A stretch of 37,515 nucleotides of DNA from contig CAMCBW010000051.1 of NCBI GenBank assembly GCA_945873105.1, forward strand, positions 1 through 37,515. The letters are read 5' to 3'. Below the pieces are notes generated by a model. That model ran no database searches. It worked only from the letters and a program-made list of their open reading frames with translations, and was not told where the DNA came from. This document shows, piece after piece, positions 16,224 to 25,022 of the stretch; within the stretch, counting starts at the first letter, position 1; every line of letters starts with the position of its first letter. This stretch comes from Tangfeifania diversioriginum (lineage in GTDB: Bacteria > Bacteroidota > Bacteroidia > Bacteroidales > Prolixibacteraceae). The translations under genes and the position numbers were made by a program.

Positions 16224-17312
16224 ATGTCAAATCCTGTGATGCCGATTTTGGAGATTGGCGGTCTGAAAATTTGTCCCCCAATTATCCAGGGCGGAATGGG
16301 TGTACGTGTTTCGGGAGCAAACCTTGCTTCTGCCGTAGCCAATGAGGGTTGCGCTGGTATCATTGCCAGTGTTGGACTGGGGGAGTATGAGAATCTGTCG
16401 GCTTCAAAGTTTGTCTCCATCAACAACGATGCACTAAGATCGGTGATCCGGAAAGCACGTGCGCAATCCAAAGGTGTTATTGGGGTAAATGTAATGGTGG
16501 TTCTCTCCAATTACGAGGAGCTGGTAAGAATCTGTGTGGAGGAAAAAGTGGACATGATCATCAGTGGTTCCGGTCTTCCGCTTGATCTTCCCAAGCAGAC
16601 AGCCGGATCTGATATTAAGCTGATTCCAATTGTTTCCTCTGCCAGGGCTTTCAACATCATTTACAAAAAGTGGAAGCAGAACTACAACAAAGTGCCTGAT
16701 GCGGTTGTACTCGAAGGACCGCTGGCCGGAGGTCACCTGGGATTCTCTTACGATGATATTAACAACAACACTGCAAAATCACTGGAAGAGCTGGTCAAGG
16801 AGCTTGTAGCCTATGTCGATACCCTGGAGGAGAAAATTCCGGTAATTGCTGCCGGTGGGATCTACGATGGAAAGGATATTGCCAGATTCCTGGAGATTGG
16901 GGCCTCTGGTGTTCAGATGGCAACCAGATTTGTATGCACCGATGAATGTGATGTTCACGATGATTTCAAGCAAGCCTACCTTACTGCCAAAAAAGAGGAC
17001 ATTGCCATTATCAACAGTCCGGTAGGCCTACCGGGAAGGGTGATCCGCAATGAGTTTACGCAACGGGTTTTCAGGGGAGAGACCATTCCATTCAAGTGTC
17101 CGCACCACTGTTTGAGATCCTGCAATCCCCGCACCGCGCCCTATTGCATTGCCAAAGTTTTGGGCGATGCATCCAAGGGTAAACTGCTCAATTCATTTGT
17201 ATTTGCCGGGGCAAATGCCTATCGATGCACAGAAATCGTATCCGTAAAAACCTTGGTGGATGAATTGAAAAAGGAGTTGGTTGAATGCCTTGCTAACGGC
17301 ATAGAAGCATAG
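16224..17312 (+). CDS. Nitronate monooxygenase family flavoprotein
   Basis: This 362-residue TIM-barrel flavoprotein belongs to the nitronate monooxygenase / 2-nitropropane dioxygenase superfamily, which also contains the enoyl-ACP reductase FabK. Visible FMN-binding features are IIQGGMGVRVSGANLA near the N terminus, GVNVMVVLSNY, the GGHLGF motif carrying the likely catalytic His, VIAAGGIYDG and GVQMATRFVCTDEC. The C terminus has a Cys-rich segment, CPHHCLRSCNPRTAPYC, typical of the anaerobe-rich subgroup. Either nitronate oxidation or an enoyl-reductase role is possible; no fatty-acid genes are nearby. The gene ends 164 nt before the convergent secreted-protein gene. Confidence 0.85.
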   Translation: MSNPVMPILEIGGLKICPPIIQGGMGVRVSGANLASAVANEGCAGIIASVGLGEYENLSASKFVSINNDALRSVIRKARAQSKGVIGVNVMVVLSNYEELVRICVEEKVDMIISGSGLPLDLPKQTAGSDIKLIPIVSSARAFNIIYKKWKQNYNKVPDAVVLEGPLAGGHLGFSYDDINNNTAKSLEELVKELVAYVDTLEEKIPVIAAGGIYDGKDIARFLEIGASGVQMATRFVCTDECDVHDDFKQAYLTAKKEDIAIINSPVGLPGRVIRNEFTQRVFRGETIPFKCPHHCLRSCNPRTAPYCIAKVLGDASKGKLLNSFVFAGANAYRCTEIVSVKTLVDELKKELVECLANGIEA

Positions 17313-17476
17313 CAACAGCATCTCAACAGCATTTAAGCAAAATAGGTACATTCATTCTCAATAGTTAGTTAAATGAAATACTGTCATTTACGAATGAGAT
17401 ATGTGTTTGCCAGACCTGTAAATTTTTATACCGACAAAGTAACCTTGAATTACTCCGTAAGTGTATAGACATACTA

Positions 17477-18235
17477 TTAACCAAACATACTTTCGATGGT
17501 TAAGTCGGTTACCTGAATGGTGATAATGGAGCCCATTACCTTGGCATAAGTGTAGTTAATCATGTAATCGTAGTCTTTTTCAGCATATTGGTCTACAGCC
17601 CCGCCTTCCTCTTTGGCACTGATCATGGTATTGAAAGCAGGTAAAAATTTTGCGGTTCGCTCCTCTGCATTGCGTACATTCTTTACATTGTTCTTGCTGT
17701 TGATGGCTTTTAGAAAACCTCCGCTGTAGGTTGCCTTGAGACTGGTGCATTGCTTGCCCAGATCCAGGAAGGTGGTTTTGATGGTCCCAAAGTTGGGAGC
17801 CTTGCTGGGAATTCCCTTGGTAACAGAGCGAACAAATTCGGCATTGCCCCGTGTCCCGAATTCGACTCCCAACAGGTATCCCTTGGATTTGGATTTGTAA
17901 ACTGTCCCATTCATTCCAAATTCCTCCTGTGATTCAACAAAACCCTGGCTTTTCATTTTTGCCAGAAATGCCTCTTTGGTTAAGCCGGTCATTGCCCTAA
18001 TCTCAGATACTGAGTTTTTTACTTCTGGTGCGAGTGGCTTGGCAGGGCCTGCGGAAGGAGATTCAGAGGCGGCACTTTTGCCTCCTGTCGTCTTGGAAAC
18101 CTCCTTCTTGGTCGCTTTGTTGATGGCATCCTTGGTCTTGTTAAAGACCCCTTTGACTCCCTGGGCATCCACATTGGTATGGCACATAGCTATTAGTAGC
18201 ATGGAGGCAAAAAGGACTTTCAGGTAATTTTTCAT
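17477..18235 (-). CDS. Secreted hypothetical protein
   Basis: From the ATG at 18235 this is a 252-residue protein with a clear signal peptide (about 1-24, NVDA-Q). A longer version would need a TTG two codons upstream. A Lys/Ser/Ala-rich low-complexity linker (about 30-72) follows, then a globular region of about 175 residues with no motif I recognise (start AMTGLTKEAFLAKMKSQGF). It is probably periplasmic or surface-exposed. It is a single-gene unit on the minus strand, facing the nitronate monooxygenase gene. No function is proposed. Confidence 0.7.
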   Translation of the reverse strand: MKNYLKVLFASMLLIAMCHTNVDAQGVKGVFNKTKDAINKATKKEVSKTTGGKSAASESPSAGPAKPLAPEVKNSVSEIRAMTGLTKEAFLAKMKSQGFVESQEEFGMNGTVYKSKSKGYLLGVEFGTRGNAEFVRSVTKGIPSKAPNFGTIKTTFLDLGKQCTSLKATYSGGFLKAINSKNNVKNVRNAEERTAKFLPAFNTMISAKEEGGAVDQYAEKDYDYMINYTYAKVMGSIITIQVTDLTIESMFG

Positions 18236-18364
18236 GGTCAATCAGATTTTAATGGTAATGGTTCTTAACTTTATTGTTTTATGTATCAGTTTTACAATGG
18301 TTGAATGGTTGCTATGTCTTGCCGCCGTTCGGTCATGCTATTCGTATTCATCGACTGGATAAAA

Positions 18365-18403
18365 ATTAAGCCCCATAAAACGTTTCATCTTATGGGGCTT
18401 AAT
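18365..18403 (-). terminator. Rho-independent terminator of grpE-dnaJ
   Basis: A perfect 14-bp stem, ATTAAGCCCCATAA with TTATGGGGCTTAAT, encloses an 11-nt loop. On the minus strand it is followed by TTTTTATCC, so it points away from dnaJ, 150 nt beyond its stop. The rest of the 318-bp gap (18236-18553) shows no gene. It includes the upstream region of the secreted hypothetical protein, where I find no convincing -33/-7 promoter. Confidence 0.75.
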
Positions 18404-18553
18404 GGCAGATTATGGTGCGATTGTTTGCGCTTTTGTTGGTATCTGTTTAAAACTTCATATTTGGCTGAAACATGAATTTACGAATATAACAATTAATTAG
18501 TCGATTTTTAAAATTGAAACTTATTTTTTCCTGTAAAATTCGAGGATTAAGGA

Positions 18554-19699
18554 TTATTCAAACATCCCTTTTACCCTGTCGAAGAAATTTCGCTCTTTGG
18601 TCTCTTCAGGTACTTGAAAATTAGGTAATTGTTGCAGTTTTTCAAGCTGTTTTCTCTCTTCTGAGGTCAGTTTCTGCGGAACCCAGGCATGTATTTTTAC
18701 CAAAAGGTCGCCCTTCCCATAGCCGTTTACATCCGGAATTCCTTTTCCGCGGAGGCGCAGGATTTTTTCAGGTTGGGTGCCGGCTTCAATCTTCACCTTG
18801 ACTTTTCCGTCGATGGTAGGAATCTCAGCAGTGAGGCCCAGTGCCAAATCAGGAAATGATAGGAAAAGGTTGTATATAAGGTCGTTTTCATCACGAATGA
18901 GTTCTGAATGCTCCTCTTCAGCAATCAGGACGAGCAGATCTCCGGGAACTCCACCACGTCGGGCGGCGTTGCCTTTGCCTCCTACGGAAAGTTGCATTCC
19001 TTCACCGACACCTGCAGGAATTTTTACAGTTACCACCTCTTCTCCCTGAACAAGTCCCTCCCCATAACACTTTTCACACTTTTGGGTAATGATCTTTCCT
19101 TCTCCACTGCAGGTTGGGCAGGTGGAAGACTGCTGGATCTGTCCAAAGATGGAGTTGCTGATTCTGGTTACCTGTCCGCTGCCTTTGCAAGTACTGCAGG
19201 TGGCATGTCCTCCGCTTCCCTTTGCACCACTTCCGTTACAAGTGTCGCAGGCGATGTATTTCTTGACTTTTAGTTTTTTCTCACAACCGTTGGCTACTTC
19301 ACTGAGATTCAAAGTTACTTTGATCCTAAGATTAGATCCCCGGTTGACCCGCTGTCCGCGGGAACCACCTCCACCAAATCCGCTAAATCCAAAACCGCCA
19401 CCTCCAAAGATATCCCCAAAGGAAGAGAAGATATCCTCCATGGTCATGTGCTGTCCCCCAAAGCCTCCCTGGTTACCCATACCGGCATGGCCAAACTGGT
19501 CGTATCGCTGTTTCTTTTCCGGACTGCTCAATATCTCGTAAGCTTCCGCAGCCTCTTTGAACTTTTCTTCAGAGGCTTTGTCACCCGGGTTTTTATCCGG
19601 ATGGAATTGAATGGCTTTCTGACGGTAGGCTTTTTTTATCTCCTCCGCAGTTGCATTTTTGGAGACACCCAGCACTTCGTAATAATCTCTTTTTGACAT
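18554..19699 (-). CDS. dnaJ: Molecular chaperone DnaJ
   Basis: This 381-residue class-I J-protein is the co-chaperone that stimulates DnaK ATPase and delivers substrates. It has a J domain (about 4-70) with HPD at 33-35, and a Gly/Phe-rich linker (about 75-120, [14 protein letters not shown]). Four zinc-binding CxxCxGxG repeats follow ([32 protein letters not shown]), then the C-terminal substrate-binding domains. All four repeats are intact. It starts 32 nt after grpE and shares its promoter; dnaK is not in the window. Confidence 0.98.
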   Translation of the reverse strand: MSKRDYYEVLGVSKNATAEEIKKAYRQKAIQFHPDKNPGDKASEEKFKEAAEAYEILSSPEKKQRYDQFGHAGMGNQGGFGGQHMTMEDIFSSFGDIFGGGGFGFSGFGGGGSRGQRVNRGSNLRIKVTLNLSEVANGCEKKLKVKKYIACDTCNGSGAKGSGGHATCSTCKGSGQVTRISNSIFGQIQQSSTCPTCSGEGKIITQKCEKCYGEGLVQGEEVVTVKIPAGVGEGMQLSVGGKGNAARRGGVPGDLLVLIAEEEHSELIRDENDLIYNLFLSFPDLALGLTAEIPTIDGKVKVKIEAGTQPEKILRLRGKGIPDVNGYGKGDLLVKIHAWVPQKLTSEERKQLEKLQQLPNFQVPEETKERNFFDRVKGMFE

Positions 19700-19731
19700 T
19701 CTTGAATTTTTAACAGTTGGAGGCTGGATAT

Positions 19732-20340
19732 TTATTCACCAATTACTACTTTGGCGTATCTTATTACTTTGTCATTCAGTAGGTAGCCTTTCTGAACTAC
19801 CTCAACAATTTTACCTTTTAACTCCTCTGTGGGAGCGGGAATCTTGGTGATGGCTTCATGGTGATCGGTATCCAGCACCAACCCTTTGGCCTCCATTTCC
19901 ACGACGCCATTTTGCCTGGTAAAATCTTTGAATTTATTGTATATCAATTGTATGCCTTCTTTTGTTGTTTCCAGATTGTCTGAATTTTCGATGGCATACA
20001 TGGCTCGCTCAAAATCATCCATAACAGGCAAAAGATTAACGATGACTGATTCTGATGCATTCTTCATCAGATCCATCTTCTCCTTGAGGGTGCGTTTGCG
20101 AAAGTTGTCAAATTCGGCAGACAGCCTGAGATACTTGTCGTTTGCAGCAGCAAGACCGGCCGTAAGCTCAGCCACCCTGGTCTCCAGTTCATGCTCTTTG
20201 TCGACTACTTCAGTGATATCTTCTTCGGCGACAGGAGTTTCATTTTCAGACTTTTGTGAAGAATGGTCCTGATGCCTATCGTGATCTTTCACAGCTCCAT
20301 TGCTGTTTTTTTTGTGGTCTTCTTTTTTTCTTGTCATCAT
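19732..20340 (-). CDS. grpE: Nucleotide exchange factor GrpE
   Basis: GrpE releases ADP from DnaK. The 202 residues comprise a charged, poorly ordered N terminus (about 1-45, Lys/Glu/Asp/His-rich), a long coiled coil (about 48-105, [20 protein letters not shown]) and the C-terminal beta domain ending [18 protein letters not shown]. Family hallmarks include [10 protein letters not shown] and [11 protein letters not shown]. Two ATGs are adjacent at the start (MM). It forms an operon with dnaJ. The 105-nt upstream gap has a dyad motif but no CIRCE element. Confidence 0.97.
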   Translation of the reverse strand: MMTRKKEDHKKNSNGAVKDHDRHQDHSSQKSENETPVAEEDITEVVDKEHELETRVAELTAGLAAANDKYLRLSAEFDNFRKRTLKEKMDLMKNASESVIVNLLPVMDDFERAMYAIENSDNLETTKEGIQLIYNKFKDFTRQNGVVEMEAKGLVLDTDHHEAITKIPAPTEELKGKIVEVVQKGYLLNDKVIRYAKVVIGE

Positions 20341-20397
20341 ACATCAATAATTCAGTACATTTCACTTCTTCAAAAAGCTTGCCATTGGAATCATTTC

Positions 20398-20410
20398 GGA
20401 CATTTTGGCA
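20398..20410 (-). promoter_or_regulatory. Candidate stress-regulation dyad upstream of grpE
   Basis: On the minus strand the sequence TGCCA-AAA-TGTCC lies about 60 nt before the grpE start. It is close to a TGNCA-N3-TGNCA dyad. Fifteen nt further upstream a TACCTTTT could serve as the -7 element, placing the dyad near the transcript start. There is no CIRCE-type inverted repeat. The assignment rests on symmetry and position only. Confidence 0.3.
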
Positions 20411-20445
20411 CCAAAAAAAGGTAAAAACTGACAGCCTTACCTACG

Positions 20446-21750
20446 TTATTCTCTTTTGATTTTAGCACCGATGGCGTTCAACCGAAGATCGATGTGCTCA
20501 TATCCCCGGTCGATTTGATCGATGTTATCGATCACAGAGGTGCCTTTGGCTGAAAGGGCCGCAATCAGCAGCGCAACGCCGGCACGGATATCCGGGGAGG
20601 TCATTCGGGTTGCCCGCAGGGGATGTGAACGGTCCAATCCAATGATGGTGGCCCTGTGAGGATCGCAAAGGATGATTTTGGAACCCATGTCGATCAGCCT
20701 GTCTACGAAGAAGAGACGGCTTTCAAACATTTTTTGGTGGATCAGCACACTCCCCCTTGCCTGCGTGGCAACTACCAGGAATATACTGAGCAGATCAGGG
20801 GTTAATCCGGGCCAGGGTGCATCTGCAATGGTCATGATAGAGCCATCGATGAAAGAGTCTATCTCATAGTGCTCCTGTACAGGTATCCGTATATCATCTC
20901 CCATCCTGATCAGTTCTATGCCCATTTTGCGGAAGGAATCGGGAATGATGCCCAATTGTTCGTAACCGACATTTTTAAGCAGCAGGTCAGAGGAGGTCAT
21001 GGCTGCCAATCCAATAAAGCTTCCAACCTCAATCATATCCGGTAGCAGCCGGTGCGTGCAGCCATTGAGTGAGGTTACGCCATGGATGTGCAGTAAATTG
21101 GAGCCTACCCCATCGATCCTGGCACCCATACGGATCAGCATATGGCACAACTGCTGGACATAGGGCTCACAGGCAGCATTGTAGATGGTGGTGGTTCCCT
21201 CTGCCAGGACGGCTGCCATGATCAGGTTTGCAGTTCCGGTTACGGAGGCTTCATCCAACAAGATATAGCAGCCTTTTAATTTTTTGGCTTCAACCCTGAA
21301 AAGGGCATTTTCTGCATCAAAAATAAATTGGGCTCCCAGGGATTCGAATCCACGGAAGTGGGTATCCAGTCTGCGTCGCCCGATTTTATCCCCTCCGGGT
21401 TGCGGAATGGTGCCTTTGCCAAACCGGGCGAGCATGGGTCCGATGATCATGATCGATCCGCGCAGTGCTGCCGCTTGTAGGAAAAATTTGGGGGAATTGA
21501 GTGTTTCTACATCGACTTCGCCGGCACAAAAGGTGTAGGTACCCTTTTTGAGCCTTTCAACAGCCACCCCCATGCTTTGCAGAATCTCAATCAGTTTGAT
21601 CACATCACTGATTTCAGGAATATTGGAGAGTGTAACGGTTTGCGGGGTAAGCAATGTTGCACAAATTACCTGAAGGGCTTCATTCTTTGCACCCTGGGGA
21701 GTCAGTTCTCCTACAAGACTATTCCCTCCTTCAATGATGAATCTTGCCAT
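20446..21750 (-). CDS. murA: UDP-N-acetylglucosamine 1-carboxyvinyltransferase, Asp-type active site
   Basis: MurA makes the first committed step of peptidoglycan synthesis, transferring enolpyruvate from PEP to UDP-GlcNAc. The 434-residue protein covers both inverse alpha/beta domains, with the conserved N-terminal lysine K22 (QGAKNEAL). In the active-site loop the usual Cys (E. coli C115, PGGC) is replaced by D121 in PQPGGDKIGRRRLDTHF. A Cys-to-Asp change here is established in mycobacterial and chlamydial MurA; it keeps activity but abolishes the covalent target of fosfomycin. It starts 15 nt after DUF4290 and precedes grpE by 105 nt. Confidence 0.96.
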   Translation of the reverse strand: MARFIIEGGNSLVGELTPQGAKNEALQVICATLLTPQTVTLSNIPEISDVIKLIEILQSMGVAVERLKKGTYTFCAGEVDVETLNSPKFFLQAAALRGSIMIIGPMLARFGKGTIPQPGGDKIGRRRLDTHFRGFESLGAQFIFDAENALFRVEAKKLKGCYILLDEASVTGTANLIMAAVLAEGTTTIYNAACEPYVQQLCHMLIRMGARIDGVGSNLLHIHGVTSLNGCTHRLLPDMIEVGSFIGLAAMTSSDLLLKNVGYEQLGIIPDSFRKMGIELIRMGDDIRIPVQEHYEIDSFIDGSIMTIADAPWPGLTPDLLSIFLVVATQARGSVLIHQKMFESRLFFVDRLIDMGSKIILCDPHRATIIGLDRSHPLRATRMTSPDIRAGVALLIAALSAKGTSVIDNIDQIDRGYEHIDLRLNAIGAKIKRE

Positions 21751-21765
21751 GACATCAGGAGAGGG

Positions 21766-22380
21766 CTACTTGTGTTTCCGGTTTTGACCGGCACCAACTT
21801 TCGCTTTTTTCTTCTGGATTTTGATGATATCTGTCACCTCCTGAAGGTGCAAATCTTCCCTTACCTTGAGTCTGCCCCTTGAGATCAGCTTCAAATCGTC
21901 AAATATCTTCTCATCTTCCACCATATCCTTGTTCCAGGTCAGGTAAGATTTCTTCATTTGATTGGCCAACTGCTCAGTATTCACCTCTTTGGCCGGATTT
22001 TCATCTTCCATTTTGGCAATGTTGTCGATCAGTTGTTCCATGATCTTCCCATAGTGGCGAAAACGAATATCCGACTGGTTGTAGGGAATATGCTTGGGTT
22101 TTTCGGTGAAAGTTTCAGGTACGGGAGGAGTATAGGGATAATCTATGTCGAGTTTGAAATCGGACATAATGGCAATGTGGTCCCAAAGCTTGTGTTTGAA
22201 ATCGTTGATGTCACGCAGATAGGGATACATCATCCCCATGATGTCAATGATCGATTTTACGGCAAGATTGCGCTCCTCACGGTCTTCAATCTTGAGAACA
22301 TGTTCGACCATCTTGTGAAGTGCCCTGCCATATTCCGGCAGCTTCATCTTGGTGCGCTGGGTGTTGTAATCTTTGAACAT
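21766..22380 (-). CDS. DUF4290 family protein
   Basis: This is a 204-residue protein of the Bacteroidota-specific DUF4290 family. Recognisable segments are YNTQRTKMKLPEYGRALHKM, MMYPYLRDINDFKHKLWDHIAIM and HYGKIMEQLI. I use the ATG at 22380; an upstream TTG would add four residues. The C-terminal tail is strongly basic (KKKAKVGAGQNRKHK), which could bind nucleic acid. It lies 15 nt before murA and is probably co-transcribed with it. Function is unknown. Confidence 0.9.
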   Translation of the reverse strand: MFKDYNTQRTKMKLPEYGRALHKMVEHVLKIEDREERNLAVKSIIDIMGMMYPYLRDINDFKHKLWDHIAIMSDFKLDIDYPYTPPVPETFTEKPKHIPYNQSDIRFRHYGKIMEQLIDNIAKMEDENPAKEVNTEQLANQMKKSYLTWNKDMVEDEKIFDDLKLISRGRLKVREDLHLQEVTDIIKIQKKKAKVGAGQNRKHK

Positions 22381-22474
22381 CGTGAATTTCAATTAAGTGC
22401 TCTTTTTGGAGCTATTTGTTTCTATCGGGCAAAGGTATACAATTAGCCGTTCATATCAAACCCGATTAACAGGA

Positions 22475-24796
22475 CTATTCTGATACAATCTTTAATTTGG
22501 CAAATTTTAACAGTAGTTGCTTCTCACCGGCATTTGCGAAGAAGACTTTTGCTTTTTTCTCGGGCATATCCCCCTCCAGGTCGACGATCTTTCCCCTGCC
22601 GAATCGCTGGTGTTCCACAAACATTCCAATTTGAAGGGAATTGGGATCATCCGATTCGAAAGGCTCGCCGGGTAATGTCTCATTCCCTTTTCTGTAATTG
22701 GCACCCAAGGTGCCTGAAGGTTTCGGTGGAATTAAACCAGTCCGTTCCCCTGTAGTGCGGTTGGACTTTGTGAAACCGCCATGGGTATCTGTTGGTTCAT
22801 TCGATATTCCGTGTTGAAAGAAACGACTGCCCTGAACATCCAGGTAGCGCGGATCTATCTCGCCGATAAAGCGGCTTGGATGACAGAATTCAGTCTTGCC
22901 CCACTTGAAACGCTGCTGGGCAAACGAAAGAAAAGCTTGGTTCCGTGAGCGGGTAAGGGCCACGTAAAAAAGCCTGCGTTCCTCTTCCAATTCTGGCAAA
23001 GTCAGGGTTCCGGAGAATCCGGATGGGAAAAGATTCTCTTCCAGGCCTACAACAAACACATTGTTGAATTCCAGTCCTTTGGAGGAGTGAACAGTCATCA
23101 GGGTTACCTTGTCATGGTCTTCCGATTTCTCATTGTCCTGGTCGGTCAACAGGGAGACCTCCTCCAGGAAATTGGCCAGCAGTGCCGAATGACCCTCTTC
23201 AATGGCATCAATGGTAAACTGCTGGATGGCATTCAGCAACTCCTGGGTGTTTTCATACCTGCTAATGTTTTCTGGTGATTTATCCTGGTAAAGTTCCGAC
23301 AAAATGCCTGTCTCTGTGGCAATTCGCTGGGCCATTTCAAAGGCTTCCATGGTGAAGGAACGATCCGAAAAGGAGTCCACCAGGGTGATAAATTCCGTTA
23401 CCTTTTTGGCAGCCCCACCGTTGAGGCCTGCTCTTTGCAACATCAGTGGATCCGATGCCACGGCAAACATACTGGTATTGTTTTGTGCCGAATACTCTTC
23501 CAGTTTTCCGAGTGTTGTTGCACCAATACCCCTTGCAGGATAGTTGATGACCCTTTTGAAAGATTCGTCATCCTTCTGGTTGATCACCAGCCTGAAGTAG
23601 GCCAGGAGATCCTTGATCTCTTTCCGCTGGTAAAAGGAGAGGCCTCCGTAAATCTTGTAGGGGATGTTACGTTTGCGCAACACCTCTTCAAATACCCGGG
23701 ATTGCGCGTTTGTCCGGTACAAGATCGCGAAATCTGCATAATTGTCGTGTTCTGACATCCGTTTCTGAAAAATCTCATTGACCACCAGAAAACCCTCCTC
23801 CTGGTCGTTCAGCGCGTTGAGGACCTTAATTTTTGCACCGGTATCGTTTTCGCTGAACACTGTCTTCTGCAGTTGGTTCTTGTTTTTGGCGATCAGGCTG
23901 TTCGCCGCATTGACAATGGTCTGCGTGGAGCGGTAATTTTGTTCCAGCTTGTAAACATTGAAGTCGGGATAGTCGTTTTTAAAGTTGAGGATATTTTCGA
24001 TGCGGGCTCCCCTGAAGGAGTAGATGCTCTGCGCATCATCCCCGACAACACTCAGGTTGTGGTGCAGTTCTGCCAGTCTCTTGACAATCAGGTACTGCGA
24101 GTAATTGGTGTCCTGGTACTCATCCACCAGTATGTATCGGAAGAGATGCTGGTATTTCTGCAGGGTCTCGGGAAAACGTTTGAACAGGATATTGGTCATC
24201 AGCAGAAGATCGTCAAAATCCATAGCACCCGCATTTTTGCAGCGTCTTACATACTCTTCATAGATTTCGCCTGTTTTTGGGATACGTGCGGCCTGATCGG
24301 ATTCACGAACAGTTTCGTTTTGCCGGTATCCAACCGGCAGCACCAGGTTGTTCTTGGCGGCTGAGATCCGTCCCATGATCAGGGATGGTTTGTAGGTATT
24401 CTCTTCCAGTGCCATGCTTTTGATGATGGTCCTGAGCAGGCTTTTGGAATCCTGGGTATCGTAGATGGTAAAGGTGGAGGGATAATCGATCAGCGTCGCC
24501 TCAGCTCTGAGGATTCTTGAGAAGATGGAGTGGAAGGTACCCATCCACAGGTATTTGGAAACCTGCGGTCCTACCACACCGGCAATCCGCTCTTTCATCT
24601 CCCTGGCTGCCTTGTTGGTGAAAGTCAAAGCCAAAATGGAGGAGGGGGGAATTTTGTTCTGCAGCAAATGAGCGATCCGGTAGGTAAGTACCCTGGTCTT
24701 GCCTGAACCCGCACCGGCGATGATCAGGGAAGGACCTTCGTAATTCTTTACTGCCTCTTGCTGGGCTTCATTCAGATTGTCGAGATAGTTCGCCAA
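22475..24796 (-). CDS. UvrD/PcrA-type superfamily 1 DNA helicase
   Basis: This is an ATP-dependent 3'-5' helicase of the UvrD/PcrA family, acting in excision repair and removal of RecA or stalled complexes. I place the start at the TTG at 24796 (MANYLDNLNEAQQEAV), giving 773 residues. An earlier TTG (24826) overlaps the likely -7 promoter element and adds ten residues not expected in the family. Motifs in order: Walker A GAGSGKT (28-34), TFTNKAAREM, DEYQDT (225-230), QNYRST, TVHSSKGLEF and LFYVALTR. The C-terminal Tudor-like tail, GMFVEHQRFGRGKIVDLEGD, matches PcrA/UvrD. uvrB lies about 10 kb away. Confidence 0.93.
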   Translation of the reverse strand: MANYLDNLNEAQQEAVKNYEGPSLIIAGAGSGKTRVLTYRIAHLLQNKIPPSSILALTFTNKAAREMKERIAGVVGPQVSKYLWMGTFHSIFSRILRAEATLIDYPSTFTIYDTQDSKSLLRTIIKSMALEENTYKPSLIMGRISAAKNNLVLPVGYRQNETVRESDQAARIPKTGEIYEEYVRRCKNAGAMDFDDLLLMTNILFKRFPETLQKYQHLFRYILVDEYQDTNYSQYLIVKRLAELHHNLSVVGDDAQSIYSFRGARIENILNFKNDYPDFNVYKLEQNYRSTQTIVNAANSLIAKNKNQLQKTVFSENDTGAKIKVLNALNDQEEGFLVVNEIFQKRMSEHDNYADFAILYRTNAQSRVFEEVLRKRNIPYKIYGGLSFYQRKEIKDLLAYFRLVINQKDDESFKRVINYPARGIGATTLGKLEEYSAQNNTSMFAVASDPLMLQRAGLNGGAAKKVTEFITLVDSFSDRSFTMEAFEMAQRIATETGILSELYQDKSPENISRYENTQELLNAIQQFTIDAIEEGHSALLANFLEEVSLLTDQDNEKSEDHDKVTLMTVHSSKGLEFNNVFVVGLEENLFPSGFSGTLTLPELEEERRLFYVALTRSRNQAFLSFAQQRFKWGKTEFCHPSRFIGEIDPRYLDVQGSRFFQHGISNEPTDTHGGFTKSNRTTGERTGLIPPKPSGTLGANYRKGNETLPGEPFESDDPNSLQIGMFVEHQRFGRGKIVDLEGDMPEKKAKVFFANAGEKQLLLKFAKLKIVSE

Positions 24797-24823
24797 AATG
24801 GAAAATTTATGGTTGTTGTGCTG

Positions 24824-24831
24824 CAAAGATA
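24824..24831 (-). promoter_or_regulatory. Candidate -7 promoter element of the UvrD/PcrA gene
   Basis: TATCTTTG on the minus strand is an exact TAnnTTTG match and is followed by the typical CAGCA. Transcription would begin about 20 nt before the TTG at 24796. The -33 TTG is not at the ideal distance. This site decides the start choice for the helicase. Confidence 0.5.
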
Positions 24832-24866
24832 CGTCCGTTGGGGAATCAATTGTCAGAATATGCCAA

Positions 24867-24900
24867 TAACTTTTCCAAAGTTTTGAATTTGGAAAAGTTA
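24867..24900. repeat. 13-bp perfect hairpin in the divergent helicase/T9SS gap
   Basis: The stem TAACTTTTCCAAA pairs perfectly with TTTGGAAAAGTTA across an 8-nt loop. A partial third copy, ACTTTGAAAAGTTAG, lies about 20 nt to the right. It sits between two divergent promoters, so it may be an operator or an RNA hairpin in one leader. It has no T-tract. Confidence 0.6.
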
Positions 24901-24957
24901 GTAACGCAAGAGTTTAGTACTTTGAAAAGTTAGCAGCTAAATCGAACAAAATTATGC

Positions 24958-24987
24958 TTGGTCAGGCCGGATAGTTGTTTAAATTTG
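24958..24987 (+). promoter_or_regulatory. Bacteroidota -33/-7 promoter for the T9SS-sorted protein gene
   Basis: TTG at 24958-24960, a 19-nt spacer and TAAATTTG at 24980-24987 match the TTG-N19-TAnnTTTG consensus exactly. The start codon is at 25023, leaving a short leader of about 30 nt. Confidence 0.6.
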
Positions 24988-25022
24988 TAAGCTGGTTGGT
25001 ATACCTCTTTCAAGACACGCAC

